A stretch of DNA of 64,000 nucleotides from Bacteroidota bacterium. GTDB taxonomy: Bacteria; Bacteroidota; Ignavibacteria; Ignavibacteriales; Ignavibacteriaceae. The stretch covers positions 96,714-160,713 of the forward strand of contig JAKAGV010000016.1 of assembly GCA_021815405.1 (NCBI GenBank), written 5' to 3'. This document shows positions 54,556-63,660 of this stretch, piece by piece; the first letter of the stretch is position 1; every line of letters starts with the position of its first letter. Under the pieces are notes generated by a model. It was not told the DNA's origin. It saw nothing but the letters and a program-made list of their open reading frames with translations, and searched no databases. The translations under genes and the position numbers were made by a program.

Positions 54556-55749
54556 CTACCGATTTTTTCTATTGAAGTAAAGATACAATGATTTAACATC
54601 CGATGGCATGAGTTTAGGCAAAGTTTTTCCTTTTGCATATGATGTTTTTTCCATCATTGGAAGATGATTCCACAATTCACTGAAGAAACTATCTGCATTA
54701 TTGAATGGCCCGATTTTATTTATTACGGGCGCGTTATAGCTGTTACCTTGACTATGGCAGCTAATACAGCCTTTTCCAGAAATTAAATTTTTACCTTCTT
54801 CTATAGAGCCAGGGACTTTACTCTGATTCTTAAAATACAAATATGAAATCAGGTTTGCCATCTCATCATTTTTAAATTCCGGGTAAGAAATTTTATACTT
54901 TGTCATTGCAGCGTCCATGCTGGAAGCATGATCCCACATCATTCCGGCTATCTCTGTAACGCTTTTATTAAAATTGTATTTTGTTAAATCCGGACCGATA
55001 TGCTTTTGCTCATGGCAGTAGTAGCACTTTTTACTCTTGAATAATCCTTCGCCCTTCAAAGGATTGCCGGGAGACATATATACTTTTTCTTTTTTCCCGT
55101 TAGGGCTGATAGATTCAAGATAAGCAGAGAGATCTGAGAAATCGTTGCCTTTGAATACCGGAATTTTTATCCCGGATTGCCTTTGCATATTCTGCATCTT
55201 TGCAGCGTGGTTCCACATAACCTGAGCAAGATAGAGCGGCGAAGCATAAACGCTCATTTTATTCAGGCTGATTTTTTTTGTATTAAGTTTACCAACCGAA
55301 TGGCATTGGATGCAATTCATTTTGTTAAAAAGTATTTTACCATTGCTGATATTTCCATTAACACTAAGATAACGTAAGAAATTTAGGAAATACCTTAAGC
55401 TGCGGAAATCTTTTTCACTCAGATTTTGCTTATTAATATTTTTGTCACCTATTTGCTTAAGCATTTGCGGCGAATGGTTCCACATTGCAGAAATCAAATC
55501 ATAATCGCTTCCAAAGAAGTTTTGTTTACCGAAATCCGGCGCGGTCTTTCCTCCGTAACCATTTATCGAATGGCAGTCGATACAGCCTTTCTGCTCGAAC
55601 ACTATTCTGCCGTTCAAGGGATTTTGCGGCAATGTTTGCTCATTGCTTTGTTTAATTTGCGAGTTCCGGTTTAGTGTATTTCCATTTAAAAAATATACGG
55701 ATAAAAGGAGGACTAAAGCAGTAGTGAAAACAATATACTTTACTTTCAT
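54556..55749 (-). CDS. Tetraheme c-type cytochrome of four tandem cytochrome c modules
   Basis: Periplasmic, probably membrane-held by the N-terminal helix (IVFTTALVLLLSVYFL). Four CxxCH sites (CIDCH, CIQCH, CYYCH, CISCH) are spaced about 80-100 residues apart. Each is followed by a WNH/WDH-x-M motif (MWNHSPQM, MWNHAAKM, MWDHASSM, LWNHLPMM), so each unit is a full small cytochrome c domain. GGAGG lies before the ATG, which overlaps the stop of the upstream small membrane gene by 4 bases. It should link the quinol-handling complex to later electron carriers. Confidence 0.88.
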   Translation of the reverse strand: MKVKYIVFTTALVLLLSVYFLNGNTLNRNSQIKQSNEQTLPQNPLNGRIVFEQKGCIDCHSINGYGGKTAPDFGKQNFFGSDYDLISAMWNHSPQMLKQIGDKNINKQNLSEKDFRSLRYFLNFLRYLSVNGNISNGKILFNKMNCIQCHSVGKLNTKKISLNKMSVYASPLYLAQVMWNHAAKMQNMQRQSGIKIPVFKGNDFSDLSAYLESISPNGKKEKVYMSPGNPLKGEGLFKSKKCYYCHEQKHIGPDLTKYNFNKSVTEIAGMMWDHASSMDAAMTKYKISYPEFKNDEMANLISYLYFKNQSKVPGSIEEGKNLISGKGCISCHSQGNSYNAPVINKIGPFNNADSFFSELWNHLPMMEKTSYAKGKTLPKLMPSDVKSLYLYFNRKNR

Positions 55750-56003
55750 GCTTGTTCCTCCTTTCGACTGTGTTTATGTAAGCCGATAAATACATAAGTT
55801 AGAACTCCGGCTAATATCCAGAAAACAACTACCGCAACAATACTTATTGCGATTGATGCAGTTTGATGGTCTTTAACCTGGTAAGAGATATGAATTAAAT
55901 TTATAAATAGAAGCGTCATACTCGTAGCAAGCACCCAGATTCCTGCAAGAGATAATCCCTGCATAAATTTTATAGAACGTTCTTCATTATTTTTATTAGC
56001 CAT
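55746..56003 (-). CDS. Small two-helix membrane protein of the respiratory operon
   Basis: 85 residues starting at ATG 56003; a TTG at 56024 would overlap the NrfD gene. Two hydrophobic helices (AGIWVLATSMTLLFINLI and IAISIVAVVVFWILAGVLTYVFI) and a charged end. It is placed between the NrfD-like subunit and the tetraheme cytochrome and coupled to the latter by a 4-base overlap. Probably an accessory subunit, comparable in place with small subunits of alternative complex III, but I see no clear homology. Confidence 0.68.
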   Translation of the reverse strand: MANKNNEERSIKFMQGLSLAGIWVLATSMTLLFINLIHISYQVKDHQTASIAISIVAVVVFWILAGVLTYVFIGLHKHSRKEEQA

Positions 56004-56010
56004 GATTCTA

Positions 56011-57360
56011 TCAAGCCTCTTCAATTACTTTTACATGTTTGGATGTCGGAAGATATTCGTTTAATCTTTCAGTTACTTCTTTAACGCTTTCCTTCCTGCC
56101 TTCTTTAATCTCCCAAACTGAAATTAAAGGGAACAGTTTAGAGAACCCCATAAAACCGAGAATGAATGCTGCTATAGCCGCGGCTAAAAGTGAAATCTCT
56201 GTTAGTGAAGGGACATAAATTCCGGTTGGATATGGAAGCCTCGGATTTGCCAGCGACGGTACGATGATAATTAATCTTTCCAGCCACATACCGATAACGA
56301 CCGCAATTGAGGTTGTCAAAATCCCTCCCATCGTCTTCAACTTCTTGTTGCTTAAGAAAACAACAGGTATTATAAAATTACAAACAACCATCAGCCAAAA
56401 CCACGGTGCATAGCTGCCGACAAATTTATAATCGAATACTCTCATCTCCGGCGGCTCGTGTCCATAAAATGTTGTTAAATATTCTGCAAAGGTAAAATAG
56501 AACCACAGAAGAGACATCACCATCAGAAGAGTACCGAGATATTTGAAATGAATCTCTTTAAGATAATTTTCAAGATGATAAGCTTTACGGAAGGCAATCA
56601 TTACTATTATTAGTGCAGCAATACCAGAGTAAATTGCACCTACGACAAAATAAGGACCGAATATTGTGCTGTGCCATCCGGGCTGAAGCGTCATCCCGAA
56701 AATCCACGATATAATAGTATGGACAGAAACTGCAATCGGAATTACCATAACCATCAAAATGTTTATGGCTCTTTCAAGAGCATGTTTCTGCTTTTCTGAA
56801 CCATCATATCCCCAGGCTAAAATTTTATAAAGTTTATGGAATCTGCCTCCTCTATCGCGAAGTAATGCAATATCCGGAATTAAAGGGATATAAAGATAAA
56901 TGCTCGATGCAGTAAAGTAAGCAGAAACGCTCGTAAAATCCCAGAGTAGGGGAGACTGCAATCTTCCGCGTTCAACAAGATGAAGTATTCTATCAGGTCT
57001 TCCTAAATCTATAATAGGGTGAAGACCGCCGATAATCAGAACTATTCCGGTTATGACTTCTGCCATTCTAGTTATCGGTCTTCGCCATTCTGCTTTAGAC
57101 AAACGCAGGATTGCAGAAATAAGAGTACCGGCATGTGATATACCAATAAAGAACACAAAGCTGATTATATAAAATCCCCAGCTAACCGGCTCATTCATTC
57201 CGGTTTCGCCAAGTCCAAATACAAATTGCCTGATGTACATAATCAAACCGAACAAGACAATTGCAGCCAGTGCGCAAGCAAGGGCGTAGAATCCTTTTCC
57301 GGTTTTGTAAATCGGTCTAAATAAAATTTCATCTTCATCAAGATATTGATGATTGTCCAT
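56011..57360 (-). CDS. NrfD/PsrC-type integral membrane quinol-interacting subunit
   Basis: Anchors an iron-sulfur molybdoenzyme-type complex in the inner membrane and exchanges electrons with menaquinone. About ten transmembrane segments; family text GFYIISFVFFIGISHAGTLISAILRL, GGLHPIIDLGRPDRI and LLWDFTSVSAYF matches the ActC/NrfD group of alternative complex III and related complexes. At 449 residues it is longer than classic NrfD (about 320) and close to ActC. It is 40 bases after the ferredoxin subunit. Confidence 0.87.
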   Translation of the reverse strand: MDNHQYLDEDEILFRPIYKTGKGFYALACALAAIVLFGLIMYIRQFVFGLGETGMNEPVSWGFYIISFVFFIGISHAGTLISAILRLSKAEWRRPITRMAEVITGIVLIIGGLHPIIDLGRPDRILHLVERGRLQSPLLWDFTSVSAYFTASSIYLYIPLIPDIALLRDRGGRFHKLYKILAWGYDGSEKQKHALERAINILMVMVIPIAVSVHTIISWIFGMTLQPGWHSTIFGPYFVVGAIYSGIAALIIVMIAFRKAYHLENYLKEIHFKYLGTLLMVMSLLWFYFTFAEYLTTFYGHEPPEMRVFDYKFVGSYAPWFWLMVVCNFIIPVVFLSNKKLKTMGGILTTSIAVVIGMWLERLIIIVPSLANPRLPYPTGIYVPSLTEISLLAAAIAAFILGFMGFSKLFPLISVWEIKEGRKESVKEVTERLNEYLPTSKHVKVIEEA

Positions 57361-57400
57361 CTTTAAAGCCTTTATTATTGAATTAACATTTGAAAAATTG

Positions 57401-58090
57401 TTACTCTGTCATTGCGCTTAGGTAATAAACCTTCGGCTTAGTTCCGAGTTCTTCCTGCAAAGTGAATTTCCTATAGTCGCGCATTACTTTTGAAACCTTA
57501 CTGCTCGGGTCATCCAGATCTCCGAAGTAAATTGCGTGTGAAGGGCAAACTTCTGCACAGGCAGGCTGATAATCTTCTTCACGGATTTTTCTGTGCTCGG
57601 CTTTTGCCTGCTCTTTAGCTTTTTGCAAACGGTGAATGCAGAAAGTGCATTTCTCAACAACGCCTTTAGGGCGCACCGAAACATCAGGGTTGTAAGTTTT
57701 TTCATTCTCAACCGGCTGCTCATCTTTAAACCAATTGAATACTTTAGCAGTATAAGGGCAGTTCGCCATGCAGTACCTGCATCCGATGCACTGAGGATAG
57801 ATCTGTGCAACAATACCGTCATCTCTTTTATAAGTCGCTCTTACCGGACAAACTTTAATGCACGAAGGCTCGTCGCACTGCATGCATGAGACCGGCAAAC
57901 TTTCTGAGCGGATGTCGGGGTAATTTCCGGAATAATTTTTTATAAGCATTTTTATCCAGAACATTGCTCTACCCATCTCAGCATTTTCTTTAGAAACTAT
58001 CTGAACATTATTTTCAAGCTTGCACGCAGTAACGCATGCTTCGCAATTATTACATTTGTTTAGGTCAATTACCATTCCGTATCTTGGCAT
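57401..58090 (-). CDS. Four-cluster [4Fe-4S] ferredoxin subunit (PsrB/DmsB type)
   Basis: Electron-transfer subunit linking the catalytic and membrane subunits. Cys motifs for four clusters are visible: CNNCEACVTAC, CMQCDEPSCIKVC, CIGCRYCMANC and CTFC with CAEVC near residue 189. YGMVIDLNKCNNC is the usual start. TAAGGAG precedes the ATG. The gene follows the molybdopterin subunit by 13 bases. No signal peptide; probably exported with its Tat-borne partner. Confidence 0.92.
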   Translation of the reverse strand: MPRYGMVIDLNKCNNCEACVTACKLENNVQIVSKENAEMGRAMFWIKMLIKNYSGNYPDIRSESLPVSCMQCDEPSCIKVCPVRATYKRDDGIVAQIYPQCIGCRYCMANCPYTAKVFNWFKDEQPVENEKTYNPDVSVRPKGVVEKCTFCIHRLQKAKEQAKAEHRKIREEDYQPACAEVCPSHAIYFGDLDDPSSKVSKVMRDYRKFTLQEELGTKPKVYYLSAMTE

Positions 58091-58103
58091 AAATTCTCCT
58101 TAC

Positions 58104-60350
58104 TTAATTCTCTGCAAGTTGTTTTTGTCCTGTTAAACCGAGTGCCGACATTAAACCGCTTCTTACCTGCGCTCCCTCTACCTCAACTGAAGATTCAGAG
58201 AAGGAAGGTAAACCGGAAACCAAATCAAATTTATTATCTGAATAATAAAGCGGGTTAACACCGCATGTATCGCCCAATACCGTGTGTCCCAATCCAAATG
58301 GAACATCAAGATTGCCTGGTATTACTGAAGGATTATAAACCAGAAATGCAGTGAACTTTCCTTTGCTTGTTTTCAAAATTATTTTGCTTCTGTCGGATAA
58401 AGATAAGCTTCGTGCAGTTTGCGGATTTATTTCAGCCCAAAGCTTATAATATGCATTCCAAAAATTTCCGAACTGTTCTACAAGTACGGGATAAATGCTC
58501 ATGTTTCCTTTGTAGTCAAGGTTCCTTTTGAAGATGTTGAGACGCAGCTTTGTTTTTGATTGTGAAGAAGTATTTATCATTGAGAAAGATTTCTCATCAA
58601 AAATATTCTTAAATTCTATTTTTGGATTGAATGCTGATATTTCTCCATACGGATTCCACCAGCCGCCGGCATCCGACAAACTGTCCCAATAATCATCAAA
58701 GCTTCCAATCTGGTCAGTGGACCATCCGATTTGCTTCAAGCCCTTCTCAATTACGGTGGGTTTGTTTTGATTCATTAGAATGCCTTCTTTGCCGGAATAA
58801 ATTTTCTTTGCTGCAAGCTTCACGTAGTCTGAGTAATTTCTGTAGGAAAGTTTTGCATCCGGTTTCAATTCTTTCATTAAAGAAATAATTACATCTCCTG
58901 TGTCAGCAGTTTTGAAGAATGGTTTATCAATTACAGGCTGAACTAAAGTTGCAATAGGTAATCCGGTTGAAACATCTGTCAGTAAGTCAAGTCTTTCAAG
59001 GTAGCAATGGTCGGGAATAATCAGATTAGCGAATTCCGAAGTTTCATCGACAAATGATGAGAAGCTTACGATAAAAGGAATATTACTTAATTGCTTCTTC
59101 AATCCATCGGGATTCGGATTATTAAAAACGAAATTACTACCGGATATTATCAAAGCGTCAATTCCGTTTGAGCTTGAAAGCTGCTCATTCAACTTTGCAT
59201 AAGTGGTTGCTTCATTCTGCTTAGCTTCATTCTTATCCTTTGAAGTAAAAGGATTAGCTTTTACTTTCCCGTAGCCTCCGAAGCTCTTCAATGCATTCAA
59301 AGCAATAATTGCATAAGCATTATTAGTACCGTTTGAGTTATATAATGCTGATTCATCAAAATATGCAACTGGTGCTGAAGCTTTCTCAAACTTCTTCCCG
59401 GTTTCTATAATCTTATCCGAAGAAATTCCTGTTAGCTTTTCAACGTTATCAGGGACAAAGTTTTCAAGGACAAATTTCTTGAAATCATCAAAACCGGTGA
59501 AGTTCTTTTCAACAAAATTCTTTTCATACTGCTCATCCTTAATCAGAACATAGGCAATTCCCAAAGCAAAAATTCCGAACTGATTAGGCTGGAGCGGAAT
59601 CCAATCATCAAGCTTCGAAACGCTTGGTGTAAGCTTCGGCTGGACTGCTGTAATCTTATTTCCCTTAGCTCTGAAATCATTTATCTTACGCATGAAGTAA
59701 AGCGGGTTCTGAGAAATTTCTGTCATCTGCGAACCGAAGTTCAACAGGTAATCGCATTTATCAAAGTCAATAAAATCCGGAGCTTCGCCGGCAGCTTTCA
59801 TAAAAGGAATTGCGCTTGTTTCTTCGAAGCTGTCTAAAATTAGATTATTAAAACCAGTTGTATCGGAAAAAGTCTTAAATAAATCTGAGCGAAGCTTCGA
59901 TTCGGTTTGAGCAACAATAAAAACTTTATCCTGTTTTTTGTTAGAAATTATTTTTTTCAAATTGTTGGAGAGAGTATTGAAAGCTTCATTATAAGAAATC
60001 GGTTTAAACTCTCCATTCACTTTCTTAACAGGACTTGTAAGTCTGGCAGGATGATATAAGTCAGCAACCGATGCAAGTCCAAGCGGACAAATACCGCCTT
60101 TATTTACCGGAGATTTAGGATTACCAAATGCCTGTACGGGAAGCCCGTCAATCAGTCTTATTCTAAGGCTGCATCCTCCTGGGCATTTTGTACATGCAGT
60201 AAGTTTCCAAGATTCAATTCTTGGTCCCGTATAGAGAATTGGCTTTGCACTGTCCGGAAGCTTCAATATAGCACCGGCAGCGCTTCCAACAGCTAAACCG
60301 AATAAAGAACCGCCAAGTAGCTTTACAAAATCTCGTCTGTTAATATCCAT
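58104..60350 (-). CDS. Molybdopterin-oxidoreductase-family catalytic-type subunit with Tat signal
   Basis: Start with a twin-arginine signal (NRRDFVKLLGG) and a [4Fe-4S] site C53-x2-C56-x3-C60-x27-C88. The remaining 650 residues have the bis-MGD family pattern (AYAIIALNALKSFGGYG, LIIPDHCYLERLD, GHTVLGDTCGVNP). I could not find a convincing Cys, Ser or Sec molybdenum ligand in the usual place, so it may be an ActB-like subunit without cofactor or an enzyme with an unusual ligand. At 748 residues it is mid-sized. The neighbours (pentaheme cytochrome, ferredoxin, NrfD) resemble alternative complex III with ActB split in two. Substrate unknown. Confidence 0.83.
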   Translation of the reverse strand: MDINRRDFVKLLGGSLFGLAVGSAAGAILKLPDSAKPILYTGPRIESWKLTACTKCPGGCSLRIRLIDGLPVQAFGNPKSPVNKGGICPLGLASVADLYHPARLTSPVKKVNGEFKPISYNEAFNTLSNNLKKIISNKKQDKVFIVAQTESKLRSDLFKTFSDTTGFNNLILDSFEETSAIPFMKAAGEAPDFIDFDKCDYLLNFGSQMTEISQNPLYFMRKINDFRAKGNKITAVQPKLTPSVSKLDDWIPLQPNQFGIFALGIAYVLIKDEQYEKNFVEKNFTGFDDFKKFVLENFVPDNVEKLTGISSDKIIETGKKFEKASAPVAYFDESALYNSNGTNNAYAIIALNALKSFGGYGKVKANPFTSKDKNEAKQNEATTYAKLNEQLSSSNGIDALIISGSNFVFNNPNPDGLKKQLSNIPFIVSFSSFVDETSEFANLIIPDHCYLERLDLLTDVSTGLPIATLVQPVIDKPFFKTADTGDVIISLMKELKPDAKLSYRNYSDYVKLAAKKIYSGKEGILMNQNKPTVIEKGLKQIGWSTDQIGSFDDYWDSLSDAGGWWNPYGEISAFNPKIEFKNIFDEKSFSMINTSSQSKTKLRLNIFKRNLDYKGNMSIYPVLVEQFGNFWNAYYKLWAEINPQTARSLSLSDRSKIILKTSKGKFTAFLVYNPSVIPGNLDVPFGLGHTVLGDTCGVNPLYYSDNKFDLVSGLPSFSESSVEVEGAQVRSGLMSALGLTGQKQLAEN

Positions 60351-60404
60351 TCAGTATAATCTCCTGGTTATCATTTATAAAAGTTTTTATCATATGTTTC
60401 CTCA

Positions 60405-60917
60405 TCAATGATGGCAGTTATTGCAGTCGATAGTTATATCTTTTTCTTGATGGCAGTTAAAGCATTTCGGCATCATAATCTGAGTGAAGCCTTTCAATTC
60501 CGGTGAGTCCTGCTTTGTCATATCAACGTGGCAATCTGTGCAGGGAAGCTTGCCCAGCTTAACGTGCCTTCTGTGCGAGAATAAAACATAATCGGGGACA
60601 TGATAATGTACCATCCACTTAATAGGTTTATTCTCCTTTACCAGATTATAAATTATTCTTTCTCTTTTGGATTTCGGGTTCATCAAAGTTGAATGGCACA
60701 TGCTGCAATAGTCTATGTTCGGTATTCCGGCTTTCTCTTGAGTTAGAACTCCGCGATGACAGTTTACACATTTTATTTTATGTACTGATGTGTGAACATA
60801 ATGGCTGAAAGGGACTGGAAAATCTTTAGCATCATTTTCAGAATGCGAGTTCATTAAATAAAAGCCTACAGCCGCTCCAATTATAAAAAGAATTAAAACG
60901 AATAATTTATTTTTCAT
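60405..60917 (-). CDS. Pentaheme c-type cytochrome (ActA/cytochrome c7-like)
   Basis: Five CxxCH sites at residues 50, 71, 126, 152 and 165, plus spare His residues (HYVHTSVH, HYHVPDYVLFSHRRH) for bis-His ligation. An N-terminal helix (LFVLILFIIGAAVGFYLM) anchors it. At 170 residues it fits the ActA pentaheme subunit of alternative complex III. It heads the complex genes, 54 bases ahead of the molybdopterin subunit. Confidence 0.88.
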   Translation of the reverse strand: MKNKLFVLILFIIGAAVGFYLMNSHSENDAKDFPVPFSHYVHTSVHKIKCVNCHRGVLTQEKAGIPNIDYCSMCHSTLMNPKSKRERIIYNLVKENKPIKWMVHYHVPDYVLFSHRRHVKLGKLPCTDCHVDMTKQDSPELKGFTQIMMPKCFNCHQEKDITIDCNNCHH

Positions 60918-61021
60918 GTTGATTTTGTTTCAGTAATTTCTACAGCTTTTCCGAATACGATTATCTTTTCAATTTGTATCAAGTATGATTGAATACAATG
61001 TTTTGATTTTACCCTGCCCCA

Positions 61022-61084
61022 CCGGCAGATAAAGATAGATTCGAACATGAAACCCTCATTGGTCGAAGTCTATCTATCTGCCGG
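61022..61084. repeat. Palindromic intergenic repeat between cytochrome genes
   Basis: CCGGCAGATAAAGATAGATTCGAA (61022) pairs with TCGAAGTCTATCTATCTGCCGG (61063-61084) with a few mismatches around an 18-base loop. It is more GC-rich than its surroundings, as in REP-like elements. It could also form a transcript hairpin that separates the monoheme cytochrome (61125) from the pentaheme gene. Confidence 0.6.
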
Positions 61085-61124
61085 CGATGTAATTTCTGCA
61101 GGCAAGGTTATCGGGGATTAACTA

Positions 61125-61556
61125 CTAATTTTTTGTTCTTAGAAATTCAAGTACAGCTCTGGCGTCGTTCTTATTCAAGCGTTGATCTTTCATAATCGGT
61201 ACTTTCTTCCATTGCTGAATAAGATTTTTTACATACGGATCTTTCTGCTGCATTTCCTTTGTGTTCATTAAGTAATTCATTATGAATACAGGATTCAAAG
61301 TCTTAGTTATGCCTTTTAATGCAGGTGCCAGATTTACATCGTTAATATCATGACATGCAGAGCATTTGTTGTCAAATATATCGCTTCCTTTATCTGCAAG
61401 CTTTTGATTGATGGGTCCAATTTCCACTGATTTAATCGGACCGATTCCTTTATCGGCTAATTGTTTATTTTGAGGACCGCCGTAATTCGATTCAAAGGTA
61501 AAGCCCATAAATAGAACTAAACCTGTAACTAATGCTAATTTTATTATTGATTTCAT
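61125..61556 (-). CDS. Monoheme class I cytochrome c
   Basis: Periplasmic electron carrier, 143 residues. The signal peptide (ALVTGLVLFMGF) is followed by a short repeat (KQLADKGIGPI and QKLADKGSDIF), one CSACHDIND heme site and a distal Met, probably in the MKDQRLNKNDARAVLEFL or NTKEM region. GGAG precedes the ATG. It lies between the outer-membrane barrel and the pentaheme gene and may shuttle electrons to either. Confidence 0.86.
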   Translation of the reverse strand: MKSIIKLALVTGLVLFMGFTFESNYGGPQNKQLADKGIGPIKSVEIGPINQKLADKGSDIFDNKCSACHDINDVNLAPALKGITKTLNPVFIMNYLMNTKEMQQKDPYVKNLIQQWKKVPIMKDQRLNKNDARAVLEFLRTKN

Positions 61557-61604
61557 TTTTATTTACTCCAAATATTTTTCATCGTTCTTAATTTCATTTT
61601 CAAC

Positions 61605-62987
61605 TTAGAAAAGAAGCCAACCGACTAGATACAGTGAATTATTATCCGAGGCATTTCTTCCTGAGCCGTCATAGTTAGTGCTTCCGCCATTAAATGTATT
61701 ATAAATATTATATTGAAGTGCGAACTGTGTATTCATCCATGGTATGAATGTAAACTGAAGAATCTCGCCGCTGCTGTTAGGTTCGCCGTTCAAGCTTCCA
61801 GTAACATCTCCGGGTGCGTAAAGACCGGCATCCGCTGTTCCGCTGGTTGTAAAATATCCGGCAGATAATGCAGCCCACTGAGGGAAGTTATAAGTCAAAT
61901 CAACTTTGAATGAATTTAAATTATCTGTTGGATTTGCAGAACCGCCTGCTGCGTATGTTGCATCAAGTTTTTGCTTTTCGGTTATGTACATTGCATGTGC
62001 AATCCATGATCCGCCTTCGTCATTTGTCATTTCATATTGAGCATCGAAACCTATGTCTGTAAAATTATCTGTTAAGCCGGTTATTCCCGAAGGATACTGA
62101 CTTTGTGAAATTCCAAAAGTTCCGACTTCGAGATATTGCCCTTGCCACTGATGCTGAATTGCAAGTCTCCAATAAGGAGCTACACCTTTTATAGTTCCTG
62201 TCCAGGTTGTATCTTCAGGATAAGAAACTCCCTGAATAGCTGAATGATAGAAAGAAACTTCGGCATAAATTAATTTATCATATAATCCATATACGCCAAG
62301 ACCGGCGGTAGTGCCCGGTGCAGATTGCAGCAATGTTGATGCGGTTGGCGAAGGTGTTGCGCCTGATGCTGCATAAGGAAAGCCCCAAATAGGTGTTGTG
62401 TTCCAAACATCCTGCATTGTAGGATTATTATTTAAAGTTAAACCGTAAAGAAAATCATTGCCGCCAAGCGTTGTATGATTTGCATATCTAATATCAACCA
62501 TATCTAGTCCGAATGTTCCGGCAGTTGGATCATAAGTAAACTGAAGATAAGCACCTATCTTAGGTGTAATCTCTCCTGAAAGAAACATGCTTATTTGATC
62601 AGGCAATTCAGTAGCATATGCACTTGCGCCTGGCGTTGCTTTGCTTACAGAAGAGAATGATGTCATTATCATTGCAGAGACCGGAAGAGAATTTAAGATG
62701 CTTAATTCGGTGCGGTCACTGTCAGGTGATTCAGCTTCAATTGCCGGAATGTTCGTCATTGTATAGCCGTTAAGCTTAAACATTCTTCCGAAGCTTGTAA
62801 GTTCTGGATAAGCGTAATGGCAGTAATTACAGGACAGATTAGTTTGCCGGGCAAAGCTTGGAATAGCGTAATTGGCTGGCGCCGCTAAAACTATTAGCAT
62901 TCCAATTACCGAAAGCAAAAAGAATAATCTGCTCTTTTTACTTTTTAATATTGACAGTGCAGATTTTGTAATTGTACCGGATACCAT
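61605..62987 (-). CDS. Outer-membrane beta-barrel with an N-terminal heme c site
   Basis: I chose ATG 62987, with GGAG 7 bases before, over TTG 63026. A signal peptide (FFLLSVIGMLIVLAAP) is followed by NLSCNYCHYAYPELTSFG, one CxxCH heme site, and then about 400 residues of alternating beta-strands rich in Tyr, Thr and Gly that end in YLVGWLLF, an aromatic outer-membrane signal. Such heme-tagged porins recur beside multiheme cytochromes. A role as porin or electron conduit through the outer membrane is inferred. It is the second gene of the operon, 45 bases after the response regulator. Confidence 0.75.
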   Translation of the reverse strand: MVSGTITKSALSILKSKKSRLFFLLSVIGMLIVLAAPANYAIPSFARQTNLSCNYCHYAYPELTSFGRMFKLNGYTMTNIPAIEAESPDSDRTELSILNSLPVSAMIMTSFSSVSKATPGASAYATELPDQISMFLSGEITPKIGAYLQFTYDPTAGTFGLDMVDIRYANHTTLGGNDFLYGLTLNNNPTMQDVWNTTPIWGFPYAASGATPSPTASTLLQSAPGTTAGLGVYGLYDKLIYAEVSFYHSAIQGVSYPEDTTWTGTIKGVAPYWRLAIQHQWQGQYLEVGTFGISQSQYPSGITGLTDNFTDIGFDAQYEMTNDEGGSWIAHAMYITEKQKLDATYAAGGSANPTDNLNSFKVDLTYNFPQWAALSAGYFTTSGTADAGLYAPGDVTGSLNGEPNSSGEILQFTFIPWMNTQFALQYNIYNTFNGGSTNYDGSGRNASDNNSLYLVGWLLF

Positions 62988-63031
62988 TTTATAACTCCAT
63001 TTTTGTGTTAAAAGAATTCTCGTCAAAAAGT

Positions 63032-63409
63032 TTATTTATAATTTGATTGAAGACAGATGTCGATTGCTTTATCAAGCTTGTTAAGCTCCAGAGGCTTAAT
63101 AAAAAGATAATCCGCGCCGTCGGCTTTCAAATCGGATTCAGTTACCCTATCCGGATAACTTGTAATCGCGATTATCTTCAGGTTATCTCTCATCTTCTTA
63201 GCCTGCGAAATAAAGCCGGCACTAAACTCAGAATTAACTCTGACATCAGTAATAAGGAGATGAAAACTCTGCTTCCGGATTTCATTCAATCCGGTCTTAA
63301 CATTATCTACACCGATCATCGTATATTTTTTCTTTCTCATATAATCGCCGAAAGCAGAAAGAATATTTTCATCTTTATCAACAACCAATATTTTTGGTCT
63401 ATCTGTCAT
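63032..63409 (-). CDS. Stand-alone response regulator receiver protein (CheY-like)
   Basis: 125 residues forming one receiver domain: acidic pocket DKDE (10-13), phosphoryl-accepting Asp in LLITDVRVN (about 55), Thr/Ser in IAITSYPD and Lys in LFIKPLE. There is no output domain and no histidine kinase in the window. It opens the electron-transfer operon, with a candidate sigma-54 promoter about 145 bases upstream. It may sense redox state through an unlinked kinase. Confidence 0.87.
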   Translation of the reverse strand: MTDRPKILVVDKDENILSAFGDYMRKKKYTMIGVDNVKTGLNEIRKQSFHLLITDVRVNSEFSAGFISQAKKMRDNLKIIAITSYPDRVTESDLKADGADYLFIKPLELNKLDKAIDICLQSNYK

Positions 63410-63553
63410 TTATTATAAACCAATATTTTCGATGGCATTTATCCAACTTGCGTGCCGCACAGATTAGATATGCTGAAACTCATTAATTCATTCAAATAAA
63501 TCATTTTTTGAGGGGGGGGACAAATATTGAAGAGAATAAAACTGCCAAGCCGC

Positions 63554-63569
63554 GCTTTGCAGGTGCCAA
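63554..63569 (-). promoter_or_regulatory. Candidate sigma-54 promoter for the electron-transfer operon
   Basis: On the minus strand TTGGCACCTGCAAAGC has the -24 GG and -12 GC separated by exactly 10 bases and a good TTGGCAC box; the -12 box (AAGC for TTGC) is imperfect. It lies within two tandem 20-base dyad-like repeats (from 63543 and 63565, each opening TGCCAAGC), 22 bases apart, which could be activator sites instead. A run of eight G residues (63512-63519) is between it and the gene. The remaining 63410-64000, apart from the repeat at 63661, shows no gene. Confidence 0.33.
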
Positions 63570-63660
63570 GCGGGATTTGACAGTTGGAGTTAAATCTTAC
63601 CTTTACCTTCCCAGAACAGTGTTAGCTCAATATGAATAGAAGTACTAGAGTGAAAATAAA

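Noticed and set aside
58104..60350. Arsenate, nitrate or formate enzyme
   Set aside because: No diagnostic Mo ligand or accessory gene supports any of these; subunit make-up is closer to alternative complex III.
63512..63519. Run of eight G as a phase-variable switch
   Set aside because: It lies 100 bases ahead of the gene, outside the proposed promoter spacer; a switching effect cannot be supported from one sequence.
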